Assembly: GCF_036588685.1 (NCBI RefSeq)
Contig: NW_026963310.1
Location: forward strand, 3,348,001 to 3,412,000
DNA from: Mytilus trossulus
Taxonomy: Eukaryota; Mollusca; Bivalvia; Mytilida; Mytilidae
Length of the DNA stretch: 64,000 bases
Direction of reading: 5' to 3'
Of this stretch, positions 46,428 through 59,090 are shown piece by piece. The number at the start of each line of letters is the position of its first letter. Positions within the stretch are counted from its first letter, which is position 1. The position numbers and the translations under genes were made by a program. The notes below the pieces were generated by a model. That model was not told the DNA's origin. It did not search any database and saw nothing but the letters and a program-made list of their open reading frames with translations.

Positions 46428-48197
46428 TAAATCCACCGTGTATCATCAGTACAGCGGATATAGGTACCAACCAAGCGGGCATGATCTATTTTGACCTTAC
46501 ACGGTAACGAAAATCTGAGTGATGCTTTATCAATATTCAATGTACATTTCTCAACTTTTGAAAATCCTGCTCCCAAATAATTTTCGCATCGATTTTTTTT
46601 CTATTTATAAAACAACTTTGATATTCTAATAGGAGCACTTAACTTGTACATGCGCAAATAGTTGTGAATGTCAACACAAACTTTCAATTTCGATACAGTT
46701 TTTGAAATATTTACATGTTTAATCTGAAAGAAAGGTAATACAGGGCAAAAGTAATAGTTACCAATCATAATTCTACCTGTGATGCTCATTCCTTGAAACA
46801 TTTTGGGTAAAAACTAATACACGAGTATGCAAATAAAGGTTTTGTGTACGATGTAAAGCAACATAACTATGCACCGTACAGAAGAATTATTGTGGTCAGC
46901 TAAACACCGTACACAGCGCTTCTTTTGGAATAAAATATCGAAAAATAACACATTATCTACAACATTTATGATATCGGATATGTTCCTTACGTCGTTACTA
47001 CAATCCCCTTCCATTTCATGAATTTGACCTACTGAATTAGACTATTTACCGGATTTGTAATCACATAAGCAACACGACGGGTGCCGCATGTGGAGCAGGA
47101 TCTGCTCATCCTTCCGGAGCACCTGAAATCACCCCTAGTTTTTGGTGGGGTTCGTGTTGTTTATTCTTTAGTTTTCTATGTTGTGTCATGTGTGCTGTTG
47201 TTTTTCTGTTTGTCTTTTTCATTTTTAGCCATGGCGTTGTCAGTTTGTTTTAGATTTACGAGTTTGACTGTCCCTTTGGTATCTTTCGTCCCTCTTTTAA
47301 TGAAATTCTGTCGTGTGGTTTGAGAGGAGTTGAGATGACAAACTGTTGCAGAATTACATTGAAGCAAATAAGTTCAAAGGGGCGTAACTCCTAGAAAAAA
47401 ATGAATCATAATTTCCTGTCGATATGCACATCTACGTAGTATGTCCTTATTATCTACAAAGTTTCGTGAAATTCTGTTGTGTGGTTTGAGAGGAGTTGCG
47501 ATGACAAAATGTTGCAGTAGTACATAAAAGTAAATAAGTTCAAAGGGGCGTAACTCCTAGAAAAAAAATTGAATCGCAATTTCCCGTCGATATGCACAAC
47601 TACATAGTATGTCCTTATTATTTGAAAAGGTTTCGTGATATTCTGTTGTGTGGTTTGAGAGGAGTTGCGATGACAAACTGTTGCAGTAGTACATTAAAGT
47701 AAATAAGTTCAAAGGGGCGTAACTCCTAGAAAAAAAATTGAATCGCAATTTCCCGTCGATATGCACAACTACATAGTATGTCCTTATTATCTGAAAAGAT
47801 TCCGTGAAATTCTGCTGTGTGGTTTGAGAGGAGTTGCGATGACAAGAAACAGGACTGACGGACGGACGGTCGGGTCAAAAACATTATACCCTCTGCAACC
47901 CGTTGCGTGAGGTATAATAAATATAGAATTATACCGGATGAGTCGAGCCCCAACTTCTTTGACAAGTATTTGCACATGTTTTTAGTAATCGTTCTTGTTT
48001 TTAGAAAATAATGAGACATGTCTAAACAGCAACCTCCGACCAAATCATTTCTTAAAACAACAAGTATGTTAAGATTGAAGTACACATTGATATTATGTGA
48101 ACAAAACGAAGATGTTCGATAACGAATAGAGGTCAAAATCTCCCACGCCCGCTTGGTTAGTACCTATATACGATGTACGATGATACACGGTGAAATC
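46428..48197. repeat. 1.77-kb segment bounded by inverted repeats of about 70 bp
   Basis: 46428-46497 (CACCGTGTATCATC, ATATAGGTACCAACCAAGCG, TTTTGACCT) is matched in reverse by 48128-48197 (AGGTCAAAAT, CCGCTTGGTTAGTACCTATA, GATGATACACGGTG). Between them are a dispersed repeat at about 47062-47312 (GGGTGCCGCATGTGGAGCAG, CCATGGCGTTGTCAGTTTG) and a tandem repeat at 47330-47870. No transposase is visible. Confidence 0.75.
47330..47870 (+). repeat. Tandem repeat of about 170 bp, about three copies
   Basis: The block AAAGGGGCGTAACTCCTAGA..CCGTCGATATGCACA..AGTATGTCCTTATTAT..GTGTGGTTTGAGAGGAGTTG recurs starting near 47377, 47546 and 47718. It ends with GACGGACGGACGGTCGGG. Confidence 0.85.
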
Positions 48198-48744
48198 ACA
48201 AGTATCTAAAACTAATCAGATTAAGATTCTTCACACACGCCATTTAAACCAGCAAATGCATCAAATGTTTGCCACTGGACATTGAGCAAACAAAAATCAA
48301 TCAATTGTCTTGCTCCACAAAAAAAAAATACATGATGTGGCGTGTATTTGTGATATTCCACATGTATGAATACGCTGCGGTACTGGATGTTTAAGATGCT
48401 CAAAATCTAAATCTAGTACCACAAAAGGACTTAGTAATACGTTAACTGGTTATTCACTTTTTAATCTTTGTACTCTTTTATTTTCGTCCAGGGATACTTG
48501 ATATACGTCAAGATTTAGATATGCACCCACTACTGCATGAACGGATAATCTTAATTATATAAACAATGTGTTTAATACAAAAATATTTTAATTTGCCAAT
48601 ATCATTAAATATTCATGGCCTCTAATGCTGGTAATCCATTAATTGGTAACGTTCCCGTTATTTATTTTGATTAAGAAATTAAAATAAATATCAACTTCAA
48701 AAATAAATATACGCGTGTTGTATTGATATATCAATGACTGCAAA

Positions 48745-48863
48745 ATGAGGCCACTAAATTGTGATTTTCTATCAGTGGATTTAGAAAGAGAATCCCAGGA
48801 GAGACAAGAAGAAAGAATGTTCAACTCAGCAGACAAAAGACGTAGAGCCGGAAATACCTACAG
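48745..48863 (+). CDS. Weak candidate first exon
   Basis: ATG at 48745 opens a basic, glutamate-rich reading frame (SVDLERESQERQEERMFNSA then DKRRRAGNTYR) that ends at CAG|GTTTGT near 48863. No matching downstream exon was identified. It could belong with the SANT-like remnant at 49150-49260 or be chance. Confidence 0.2.
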
Positions 48864-49149
48864 GTTTGTGGGGTCACTTAAGTACAAATATGATAATTGT
48901 ATATATCGTCATTCCATCGCTCTTTGGACTGATCAATTTTAATCACTCGGATGCTCGTTCAATGCTGCCCCAAGCTTATCACTATGCACATAAGGTCCAT
49001 CCATGTATTGTTAATTGATTAGCCAAACGAAGTAGCGCGTCTAGACTTTCAAAGTCAGAATAAACTAAATGATAAACCAAGAACTAAAGGGATAGGATTT
49101 GTTAACATTCCGAACTCTGACAGGTCAATCATTCAATATGACGATTGTT

Positions 49150-49260
49150 ATGGAAGAGAACCACTATGTTCATTTCAGTTTCAAAGTGTTTGCTAATGGT
49201 TCGCGCAAATCAAAATTATCTCCGTTTGATACTGGTGGTGGAGGACCTTCCAGCATTTGA
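49150..49260 (+). pseudogene. Possible Myb/SANT-like domain C-terminal remnant
   Basis: Reading to the TGA at 49258-49260 gives FHFSFKVFANGSRKSKLSPF then DTGGGGPSSI. The basic stretch followed by TGGG.P resembles the linker after Myb/SANT-like domains of Harbinger-type transposons and NAIF1-like proteins. Too short for a firm call; AATAAA follows within a few bases. Confidence 0.25.
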
Positions 49261-49395
49261 AAAATAAATAATCTGGCTGAATCATAAACACATGGACATA
49301 AATGTTATGGACCAAGAATACCCATAATATCTTTTGAAGTAAATAAATATACGACCGCCTTAAAGTTGGAAATAATATTTCGATTACATAAAATC

Positions 49396-51900
49396 AAAGG
49401 AGTAGGTCCGGTAAGGGCCGATTTTGGCCTCAAATTTCAGGTTTAACGAAAGTTTTTGGACACTTTCAAAAACACTTAAATGTCGCGTACGGTGTTGGTG
49501 ATAATACGGGTTTTGCTTTCCAGTTCGCCTTTATTGCATTTGTTAGAAATTTTGGAATTGATAGACGTAACGCGCGATGTTCGTACCTCATTGGAAAATC
49601 GGTGTAGTTGACATAATGCAAGTCCAAAATATCTTATTTGGTGATATCATATTCATTGCTATTGTACGCATTTTGAACAAAAGTGTTTTTTTTTAAATAA
49701 AAAAGAAAAATATATGTTGAAATTATGTTTTATGCTGCATGCGACAAGCTTCAGTTTCGAAAAACGGCTATTTTTAGGCTGTCCCGCGTAACATATTTCA
49801 TTTATTGTAACCACTAAACTGTAATTTTCTTCTAAACTATTTAATATTTTGAAAAACGTTTTTTTCCATTATTTAACAAAGAGGTTCCTTCATTTTTTAT
49901 GCATTTTTTATGACGTTTTGATGACGTCATAGAAAAAATAAAGTGTTCCATACTACAAGGGCAAATCTGTCCCACGGGAGAAAATAAAATGGTATTCCAG
50001 ATTTGAGAATCAAAAACATTTATCTAAAAGGAAAAAGGTTAGTATTTGTATTTACTACATCAAAGTTATTTTGCTTAATTTTATGAATTTAAAAACAAAT
50101 ATCCTGAAAAATGATATATGGTAATTTATGAGCGATTTTTCAAAGGCTTACAAGGTTGTCGCACCGCCATTTTTTGACGTAAAAACGAACTCAACTCAAA
50201 TTTACGTCAATTGTTTGCTTATCAGAGCTCTTATAATGGTAGAATTTTATTATTTTTCAATATGTTGTTTTTCTTAATTTTTCAAAAATCTAAAGTACAT
50301 CAATTTTCGATAAGTAGTTAAAACGCGTCGTCGATTTTGCGGAGTCTTACAAGAATGTCGCACATGCTTAAAACCAACGTTTCAGTCGAAGTTTTGGTTT
50401 GAACGTTACGAAATATTCGCGACGTTATGTTACGCTTACATGTACGAACATCGCGCGTAACGTCATAACTATATAAATGTATATATCAAAATGTGCGTAA
50501 TTAAAAGCAGAAATGGAATATGCCTTCAAATCAATACTGTTATTCATTTTGTTACTCGAATGATCACTAATAACACTGATTTTGAGCGTGTAGACAAGTA
50601 ACACCGCGACATATGATCAGCGTTGCTTTGAAGCTATTCTTGTAATTTTTTGAACTCATTAAAAAAAAATTGTACTCCTAGAAGGAGTAGTCTTTGGTGT
50701 TAATGGTGTATGTTTTATTTATGACGTCATCGTTAACTGGCCGCGTCTGACCAGGACGAAAAGTTCACTTTGTTTTGTGGTCAAGCCGAAAATCGAAAAA
50801 AAATATGGATAGGGGTGAAGTTAAGAGTGATTTTAAAAGGTCACTCAAATAAATTATTCCAAAAATGATATATCTTTTTATTCCGTATATAATAAGGGAA
50901 AAAAAATTAAAAAGTTTGTCACAACATTTCAAAAGATCGTGGAAGAATAAATGATTTTTTGAAATTTGTATTTCTGTCACAAAACCCAAATCTCGCATAT
51001 TTTTTGGAGTTCTTCAAAATTCGAACGAAAGCTGCAGATCCAAACCACAATTTACATATCCATCCTTCCTGTGTCAAAATTATACAATAAATATACTACT
51101 TGCTATGTCTTCAGTTAGTAAGTATTGTTTAAATTATGTCCTAAATTGTTCATTTTATTAAATCCTTTGAAATGTCACACTCGCCGTTTTCTGACGTTTT
51201 GGCGTATTTGTTAAGTGTCTGATGAAAAGTAAAAGGCAGTTGCAGTCTTTTCTACGATATGAAATTTTATTCAAACGAGAATTTTTTTTTTAAGTGTATA
51301 AAAAAAAATTGTGTCGAAGTTTTAAGAGAAAATATTGAAAAACAAATAAACGCGATCTTTTTGTTTTTGTCTAGTCAAAATGTCACAAAACGCCGTTTTT
51401 TACATTTTTGTTACAAGTATGATAAGTCATATTATACAGTTTTGGAGGGAGGAAAATTTGAAATAATAATAGCACAAAAAATACTATATAACATTAAAAT
51501 CTATTGTTCAGGGATTTTTTTGAACCCATTTTCGATCACATGTCGGAAGTATTAACGACACAGTCAGCGAGTACTTTTGTCTAGTCATAATGTCACACCA
51601 TGCTTTTTTACTTGTTTTGACGTTACGTTCTGTAAAACTTGACATGTAGTGCCTAACGTCGAAAATTGCGTGTCATCCTTATTAACTTTTTTCCAATTTG
51701 ATATAACGAATTATTAATTTGATATAACAATTTATCAAATTGTCAATTTGATATAACAGAGTATCAACTTGATATAACAATTTAGTATCAATTAGAGATA
51801 ACAAATAGTCAATTTGATTTAACAAATTGTGAATTTCTCTACCAATAGTATGATTTAATTATAATAATGTAATTGTTTGAAACATTGCGTAACCCAAATT
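49396..51900. repeat. Unassigned repeat-rich block with inverted and recurring motifs
   Basis: One end of the AAAGGAGTAGGT MITE family lies at 49396-49440. GTAACGCGCGATGTTCGTAC at about 49567 faces GTACGAACATCGCGCGTAAC at about 50442 with one mismatch. A motif of the form TGTC(G/A)CAC or TGTCACA followed by CGCC..TTTT.GACGT recurs near 50158, 50355, 51173, 51381 and 51590. At 51698-51835 CAATTTGATATAACA-type units of about 22-25 bp are tandem. No open frame with support. Confidence 0.5.
51698..51835 (+). repeat. Short tandem repeat, TTTGATATAACAA units
   Basis: About six imperfect units built around TTTGATATAACAATTTATCAA; adjacent units drift in length and sequence. Confidence 0.7.
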
Positions 51901-52556
51901 TGCGCATTTGTTTGTGTATTGATTCATTGTTTATCTGACGTCCAGCGACAAATATGTCATTGAATGTTTATTCAAAACTTTCTTAACAGGTTAAATGTTT
52001 CTGAAACCCTCTTCCTCCCCTTTTATCTATTATTTGAGGCAGTTTGCGGGACTAGTTTGAACGTTATTTGTATTCAGTACATGGGACCTGGTGTCTTCAG
52101 AACGAACGATTATAATAGAAAAAGGATCAATTTATATTGCACATTTTCAAATCAGAAAGAATGGATAGTGTGTTTCTAGGGACATAAGAACATGCAAGGA
52201 TAAACAAATGCTGGCATGCTTCTTTATCAATTTCGACGGGCACATACAAGGATTAATAACTCATCATTAAGTTCATCCTTCCTATATATTTGTTTCAATA
52301 TTTATTTTGTTTGCACACTTTTTATTAAAAACAAAGACCCATGCGCGAGATCTAGAAGAGAAAACCCATGCACAATCAGTGCAAAAGGGATCTGATATAT
52401 CAAATTTTAAAAGTCCGTCTAGCCTGGAATTTATATTCCAGAGAACGTACGTAATGGGCTCTGTGTATATCCCCTGTACAAAATTTATTTCCCCACACAA
52501 TACTGTTCATAAAGTTGCAGTAGGAACTGATTTTTCTCTTTATCTTGTCTATATAA

Positions 52557-52690
52557 AAAAGAAGATGTGATATGATTGCCAATGAGACAACTATCCACAA
52601 AAGACCAAAATTACAAAGACATTAACAACTATAGGTCACCGTACGGCCTTCACCAATGAGCAAAGCCATTACCGCATTGTCAGCTATAAT
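52557..52690 (-). repeat. PLE 3' fragment
   Basis: AAAGAAGATGTGATATGATT, AGACCAAAATTACAAAGACA, TAGGTCACCGTACGGCCTTC and GTCAGCTATAATAG, then truncated. Confidence 0.88.
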
Positions 52691-54479
52691 AGATTGTTGT
52701 GCACATTCACCTATACATTGTATTTTTATATATGTTGTTTTTGCAATTTGATGATAGTATCAAGAAAAACGTAAATAGCTGAGTGGCAACTATAGAATTA
52801 CTTTTATTTCCATGATGAACCAAAGTGAACATATAAATATACATACAACTTGATATTAAGCCAGCATAAATCAATGCTCGTGGTTTTAGTATTATTCAAC
52901 TAGGAAAGTTTTCGCTATTAAAAATGGGCTTTCGACTATACAGCTGAACGGATTAATCCAGCGCTAAAATGTCTTAATGGGCTCTAATGTCTGCGCTAAA
53001 ATGTCCCCTAGTAGTTTTTTGCTAAAATTATCTGCGCCCATCTGTTTTCTTGTTCATAGTTGAGATTAAATTTCCAATTGTTTATGAAATTGGCAAATTT
53101 GATTAAATTAATTTTATTGTGGTTAATTTTGAATTTGCTTTTAACTGTTGATTCTTTTGACATTTAATACAGGCGACGAAACAAACGATTCAACTTATAA
53201 AATCTTTATTCAGAAATTATCAAAAGCGGATAAAAGAATAAGCCCTTGACAACATTTACGAGTATGATGGTCTTGTGAAACCATGATAGTCCGTCTGAAG
53301 GGGGTGATAAATGACTGAACCGTGTTAAGAAAGAGCAATATCTCTTGCACATAAAAGTCACCCTTTTAGATTTTAAAAAGAGCAGGCTAAGGCTACAAGG
53401 AAGCACTCGCACCCTCAAAGTGGAAACGGATTAATTATAAATATCCTATTACAATCAAAAGAAAGAGAAAATATCTTTGCTCCAAGGGGATACTTATTCA
53501 AATGAATATTTTTTTTCCGTTTTAATTTCACTGTACTTAAAAAAATATGTGCCGCTTTTGCATTTCGGTTCTATACGTAGCAAGTCAAGCAAACCGCTCA
53601 TATAAATTATGCTGTATGATTGAGCTGTACGAAATGAAAAACGTACGAAGTTAATTGAAGTTATTTATACAATGCATGAAAAATAACGTCAAACTAACGT
53701 TACCAAAACTAACACCAACACCGTACGCGACGTCTATTTCAATTGATTTGATTAGTTTATGTGGAAAATTTTAACTGATTTAGTCATTAAAAACGCTCCG
53801 ATTCAAGCTTCTAGCTTACATATGAAAAATCTGTCAAATATATATGCCCAAAAACGTAATTTTTCAGATGTTTTTTGTCAAAAGTGGCCGCATCCGTGTT
53901 CATCCTCAACCTTTATATGTTTTGTATTATCATCAAATACAACTTCCATTTCAATATTATGAATGAACACGAATGCGGCCACTTTCATTTTGGACGGACA
54001 CCATCTAAAAACTAACCAAAATGCTAAAATTTTGAAGATTTCAGTAATTTAGCACGACTTACTGTTAATGATGCTAGAACGCGATATTTGTGCATGATAT
54101 TGTCAAAAACACTGAGCTCATATTTATGTAGCAGAAGCATTTTGCTCTCCCAAATATAGCTTAAGGATGTACTTTATAGGTGAGGTTGGGTGAAAATTAA
54201 TAAATCAAGAATTTAAAATTGATACAATAAGCTGGTAGAGCATTCTTTAAGGATAAAAATAAGCTTAAAATATTGATAGGTCATGGACCTCCTTTTCGAG
54301 ATATTTGAGATTGAAAATATTGCGGGAAAAGGCTGGCTCGGACATTTACCTTATGTTTGCATTTATATTATTTGGGTCCCATAACAAAAGAAAATTAAGA
54401 ATCTTCTAAAATTTTGGTAAATGACCTTTCATGATCTACATTGTTTTTTTGTATTAAGTCTTATATGAAAAAATTTGTA
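52691..54479. other. Intergenic, one strong stem, no supported gene
   Basis: AT-rich. The only clear structure is the inverted repeat at 53881-53985. Confidence 0.5.
53881..53985. repeat. 23-bp inverted repeat, possible MITE core
   Basis: Arm AAAGTGGCCGCATCCGTG.. (53881-53903) pairs with ..GAATGCGGCCACTTT (53963-53985), 22 of 23 positions. Weaker pairing extends outward (GATGTTTTTTGTC with GGACGGACACCATC). Confidence 0.8.
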
Positions 54480-55115
54480 AGGGTTCCGCAGAACCCAGTG
54501 TCTCGCCTACTTTTGCTGTAAATCGCAGGCGCAACAAAAATGAGGTAAAAATATTCCTCTTGATACTATCTTATGATTTTAAGAAGCTCCTGTCCAAGTT
54601 TGGTAAAAATCTAGGATAGTTAATGAATCTAATAAATGTTTTGAAAACTTTAACTGCCGACTGTAACTTGAAGAAAATCTAAGTCCATTTAAAAGTAAAA
54701 ATACAGAAAAAATGGAGTTATCTTTTTACAAAATTTACTTCTGGATACTATCTTATGATCATAAATAAGCTTCTGTCCAAGTTTAATACAAACCCAGGAT
54801 AGTTTAAGAAAGTTATTAAAATTTTAAAAACTTTAACCACAGAGTGAATGTAATGTTTGCCTACAGAAAAACTAAGTCCATTTATAAGTAAAATACGGAA
54901 AAAATGGAATTTTATTTTTTCAAAATTTACTTCTGGATACTATCATATGATCATAAACAAGCTTCTGTCCAAGTTTGGTAGATATCAAGTATAGTTTAAG
55001 AAAGTTATTAAAATTTCAAAAACTTTAACCACAGAGTGAATATTTGTGGACGCCGACGCCGACGGAAAGTAGGATCGCTTAGTCTCGCTTTTTCGACTAA
55101 AGTCGAAGGCTCGAC
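54480..55115 (-). repeat. Element with about three tandem units of about 180 bp and a hairpin end
   Basis: The block GGATACTATCTTATGATCAT..AGCTTCTGTCCAAGTTTGGT recurs near 54560, 54735 and 54930. The right end, GCCGACGCCGACGGAAAGTA then CTTTTTCGACTAAAGTCGAAGG, contains a hairpin. Confidence 0.75.
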
Positions 55116-55317
55116 AAAAATGAATGGGTGTTATGGGGCACAATATTTTACCTTCTTTTGTATGGAAAAAACACCAAGGAGTCAGAAAATTTAATACGAA
55201 TTCCAAAACCTCACCCAAGTACATCCTTAAAGATTACATTTTCACAATTTTCTAAAACTGCTATATTTTGGGGCCAAAAAGGTGTCTTACTGAACCTACA
55301 CATACTCATGTTTTTCT

Positions 55318-56085
55318 CTGGCTATTTATGACGTCTTTACACTAAATCTATTGGATGTGTATGGATTGATAAAATTGAGACTGGAAATGGGGAATGTGTC
55401 AAAGAGACAACAACCCGATAGTTTTGCCAATGAGACAACTATACACAAAATATCAAAATGACACAAACATTAACAACTATAGGTCACCATACGGCCTTCA
55501 ACAATGAGTTTATTCTTATATGCATGATTTATTTATTAGTTGTTAGTGGCTTTGAACTAGCTGTCCGATAACTGCGAGTACTCTCATATCTGTTCATTGT
55601 GTCTTTTCTTTTGTCAGGATGTATAAGTACCCGGCCACTTCCACTTTTATTTTAGTACATCTGATGAGTTAAGCCTTTTTCAACTGATTTTTATAGTTCG
55701 TTCTTATGTTGTGCTGTTATACCACTGTCCCATGTTAGAGGGAGGGTTCGGATCCCGCTAACATGATTAACCCCCGCCACATTATTTATGTATGTGCCTG
55801 TCCCAAGTCAGGGGCCTGTATATTCAGTGGTTGTCGTTTGTTTATGTGTTACATATTTGTTTTTTTTCGTTCATTTTTTTTTAACATACACAAGGCCTTT
55901 AGTTTTCTCGTTTGAATTGATTTACATCGTCTTATCGGGGCCTTTTATATCGGACTATGCGGTATGGGCTTTGCACATTGTTGAAGGCCGTACGGTGACC
56001 TATAGTTGTTAGTGTGTGTCATTTTGTGTATAGTTGTCTCATTGGCAATCATACCACATCTTCTTTTTTATATCCTTTGTCATCC
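55318..56085 (+). repeat. PLE 3' fragment, long copy, split by a secondary insertion
   Basis: 55318-55377 (TATTTATGACGTCTTTACAC, GGATGTGTATGGATTGAT) and 55525-56085 (GTTAGTGGCTTTGAACTAGC, GACTATGCGGTATGGGCTTT, terminus CCACATCTTCTTTTTTATAT) form one plus-oriented copy. The material between, 55378-55508, is foreign: a GGGGAATGTGTCAAAGAGAC fragment joined to a minus-oriented PLE fragment. Confidence 0.8.
55425..55508 (-). repeat. PLE 3' fragment inserted inside another PLE copy
   Basis: GCCAATGAGACAACTATACA to TACGGCCTTCAACAATGAG, in the opposite orientation to the surrounding copy. Confidence 0.8.
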
Positions 56086-57972
56086 AGCGTATCCCACTTA
56101 AGAATGGTCGTCCGAAGTTTTCTTGAAAACATCTGTCTTTGCTATGTTTATGTGTATAATAAACTTACACCATTGTTATAACGTGCTCTTGGATACTAAA
56201 AAATACCAACTAGTACAAGTGATTGGCCTGCAAGAACACGCACCTGCACCTGTCTTTTACAAAGTGAGCTTCACCAATCCACATAGGTATATCGAAAACA
56301 CGATTTCTATCAAGTTTTCTTTTATTTACATGTGCACTTTTTTTGTGTGGTAGTTCCTTGTCTTCCATCTTCGCTAGCAAAGGGTTACGATCCACTTCCC
56401 GCCTGGAAGTGTATCTTAATCATTGGATAGCAAAGATGCGCGTCTTCGTGAGTATAAGATTTCATTATGAACTGAAGATTTAGTTTTAGAATGACGAGAT
56501 TGCTGTTAGCCAATTTTAAATAACGTATCGCAATGAAACATTCATGCAATGTACTGATTATTTGATGAATATAGTGCAGAAAGTAGTTTCTAAATGTGCC
56601 GTGTTACATACGTGGTTCAGTTTAGGTAATAGCCCGAGATACTATATAAAATGTCCCCCTTTTTTCGGTTTTCGAGTTAAATGATGATCGAATAGTTATT
56701 TTGATCTCGTAATGTGGTCACAAGACCACTCTATATCAATGGTAGTTATGAATATACCAGTAAAATCACGATCGAGAGGACGGCACTGTGTTATAGTTAC
56801 GCTCTATCATAGAGGGGCATAATGATATACTCAGCTGACGAGCTGGACAGAGCATTGGTGTTTATTTACAGGTGTGTTTTGTTATGAAAGAACCAGAATG
56901 CTCTGGATGCCTCGTTTTTTGAAGTTCATATCAAGTTGTACTGTTTTGTATCAAACCCAGTTTTCAACCACGGTTTTGTTTTTAATGAAGTAAGTGTATC
57001 CACTCTATGTATTGAAAAGATACGAAATTCGAGTAGAAACAAACTTGCATTTGTTACTGCTTTCTAAAAAAAATCATTTATCCTTCTCTGAAACTTACAA
57101 TGTCAATTCTAATTATGTTAGACTGTATAGATTTATTGCCATTTAGTAGATATATCAATAGATCTTTACATCAACATCTTATTCTGCATACAAAAATTAA
57201 GCAAGAAAATATTTCATAAAATATATCTACAACTTTAAAAGTTCTCCTTTAGTTTTGTGTCACAATGGCAATCTTCATAGTATGCAAACTACTTTTTCAA
57301 TTTCATATGTTTCAAATACCTGCAATATTTTTAATTTATTGCTATGTAACTGACTTAGCATCCCACCTCCAACAGTTTTCATCCTATCGGACACGGAGTT
57401 TGATGTGCCATTTGTAATACCAATCTATTATAACTTCAGTTGTTCTGATGTCTTTTAACGCCATTTTCGGTTGTTGCCATGATATATGACCGTCACTTTT
57501 CGACTTTAGTTTTGATACTCCTGTTCGCTTGTTTTTTAGCTCGGGTAGTCTGAATTAAAATGCTGACGACATTTCGATGTTTGTTCCACTTCATCTCGGG
57601 GTTTTTAATTTCATCCTGTTGACAATAAATAAAATCGTTGTCTGAAATAAATATGACTTTTTGTCAAGCGTCGTATCATCTCCTTTAGTTTTTATTCAAT
57701 CGTACTCCTCCATGAAGTCTGTATGTCCTTTTTTTTAGTTAATGACATACATGTATATATACATACGAGACTTTAGCTTTTTAAGGCATCCATGCTTAGT
57801 CTACAACTTGTCACCATTCCTTTTCACGCCAAGAATTTCATAAAGCTAGTGAAAGCAACGCTTTAAACAAAAAAAGTTGTCTATTAGTCAACTGGGTTGC
57901 AAAAATTGGTAGGGATGACACATATAAAGAGATTATGCTTTCGTGAGGCAAATTTGCGTGTAATGATCCTAG
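56086..57972. other. Intergenic, no supported gene
   Basis: AT-rich. Short open frames have no splice context or recognisable domain. No repeat recognised apart from low-complexity tracts. Confidence 0.4.
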
Positions 57973-58090
57973 CATTGGCGGATCTAAATAGGGGGAGGGG
58001 CGGAACCCCCTTTTTTGGGCCGATCAATGCATTTGAATGGGGATATATAGCTGGACCCCCCTTTTTAAAATGGCTGGATCCGCCCCTGCC
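57973..58090. mobile_element. hAT-type MITE, GGATCC-ended family
   Basis: Left TTGGCGGATCTAAATAGGGG, right GGCTGGATCCGCCCCTG, inside GATCAATGCATTTGAATGGG. A related CAGTGGCGGAAC stretch follows at about 58125-58205. Confidence 0.8.
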
Positions 58091-58974
58091 TAGTGAATGC
58101 AATTAATGAAAAAAAAAATACCAAACAGTGGCGGAACAAAAAGAAGGAGGACCTCCTTTTTTCTACGACCAATGCAATTAAATTGCGAGGTGTGGTTGGA
58201 ACCCACCAAAAGTAATTAATAATCGTTGAAATATCAAGAAAGTCAAACACGCGTTACAAATAAAGTCAGATTTTCGTTTCAAGTTAGTATAAAGTAGATC
58301 CAAGTAGATTTGAGCCCAACCGAATAATCTTTTTTAATTCTTAAAGCACAAAATGTAAAGCATAGCCCCTTTTTACTCAGCACGGGATAATTGTTTCTTT
58401 TGAAGGATAAAATAAATAAACAATATTTTTTTATTGGTAAATATTTTTATTTGTTCATTTGCAAGATATACAAAAAAAATCCTTAACAATTACCTATTCG
58501 TAAGAGCGCTAACAAGCATCGCTCTATAACAAGTTCAGAAATTTTGACTTTTCTGTTGGCTTACTTAATTTCTCCTTCCAATTTCATTTCTCCTCCTTTG
58601 AGATATTTTAACGTTTAACCATTGTCTTTAAAGGTAATAACTTCAGCTGGTTATACATGTTTGCAATGTAGCTTAAATCAACTTACATGAGGAGCAATAT
58701 TCCATCACATGCACTGTAATGATATATTGCCGAATTAGATCTCCTTCAGTTTCATGTTAAGCCACATATCAGTTTGGCAATTGTCGAGTTGCATGCTCGC
58801 CTCAATACGAGGTGTCGTAGCTACGATTGAAGACAATATGTTGTATGTATCCGACTATCCGTCATGCAAGCTAAAAGCTAGAGCCATCGGAAAAACTTGC
58901 GATAAAACTGTCCGTTCCAACTCATTTTGTTGAACAGAGGTCTCACTTTGCAACCATATAGCTAAATATACTAA

Positions 58975-59090
58975 ATGGGTTTGGTCATTGCTGAAGGTCG
59001 TACATTGTCAGACAGTTTACATAATAGTCATTTGGTTTCTGGTGAATAGTTATCTAATGACAATCATACCACATCTCCTTATTTTTATTC
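58975..59090 (+). repeat. PLE 3' fragment, diverged
   Basis: TGGTCATTGCTGAAGGTCGTAC, GGTGAATAGTTATC and ATCATACCACATCTCC. Confidence 0.65.

Noticed and set aside
47081..47323. 80-residue hydrophobic plus-strand ORF (membrane protein)
   Set aside because: It is part of a dispersed repeat (GGGTGCCGCATGTGGAGCAG region); the hydrophobicity comes from T-rich sequence.
55655..55690. Hammerhead ribozyme core (CTGATGAG) in a PLE fragment
   Set aside because: PLEs can carry hammerhead ribozymes, but no GAAA and no compatible stems follow this motif. A covariance-model search would be needed for a positive call.
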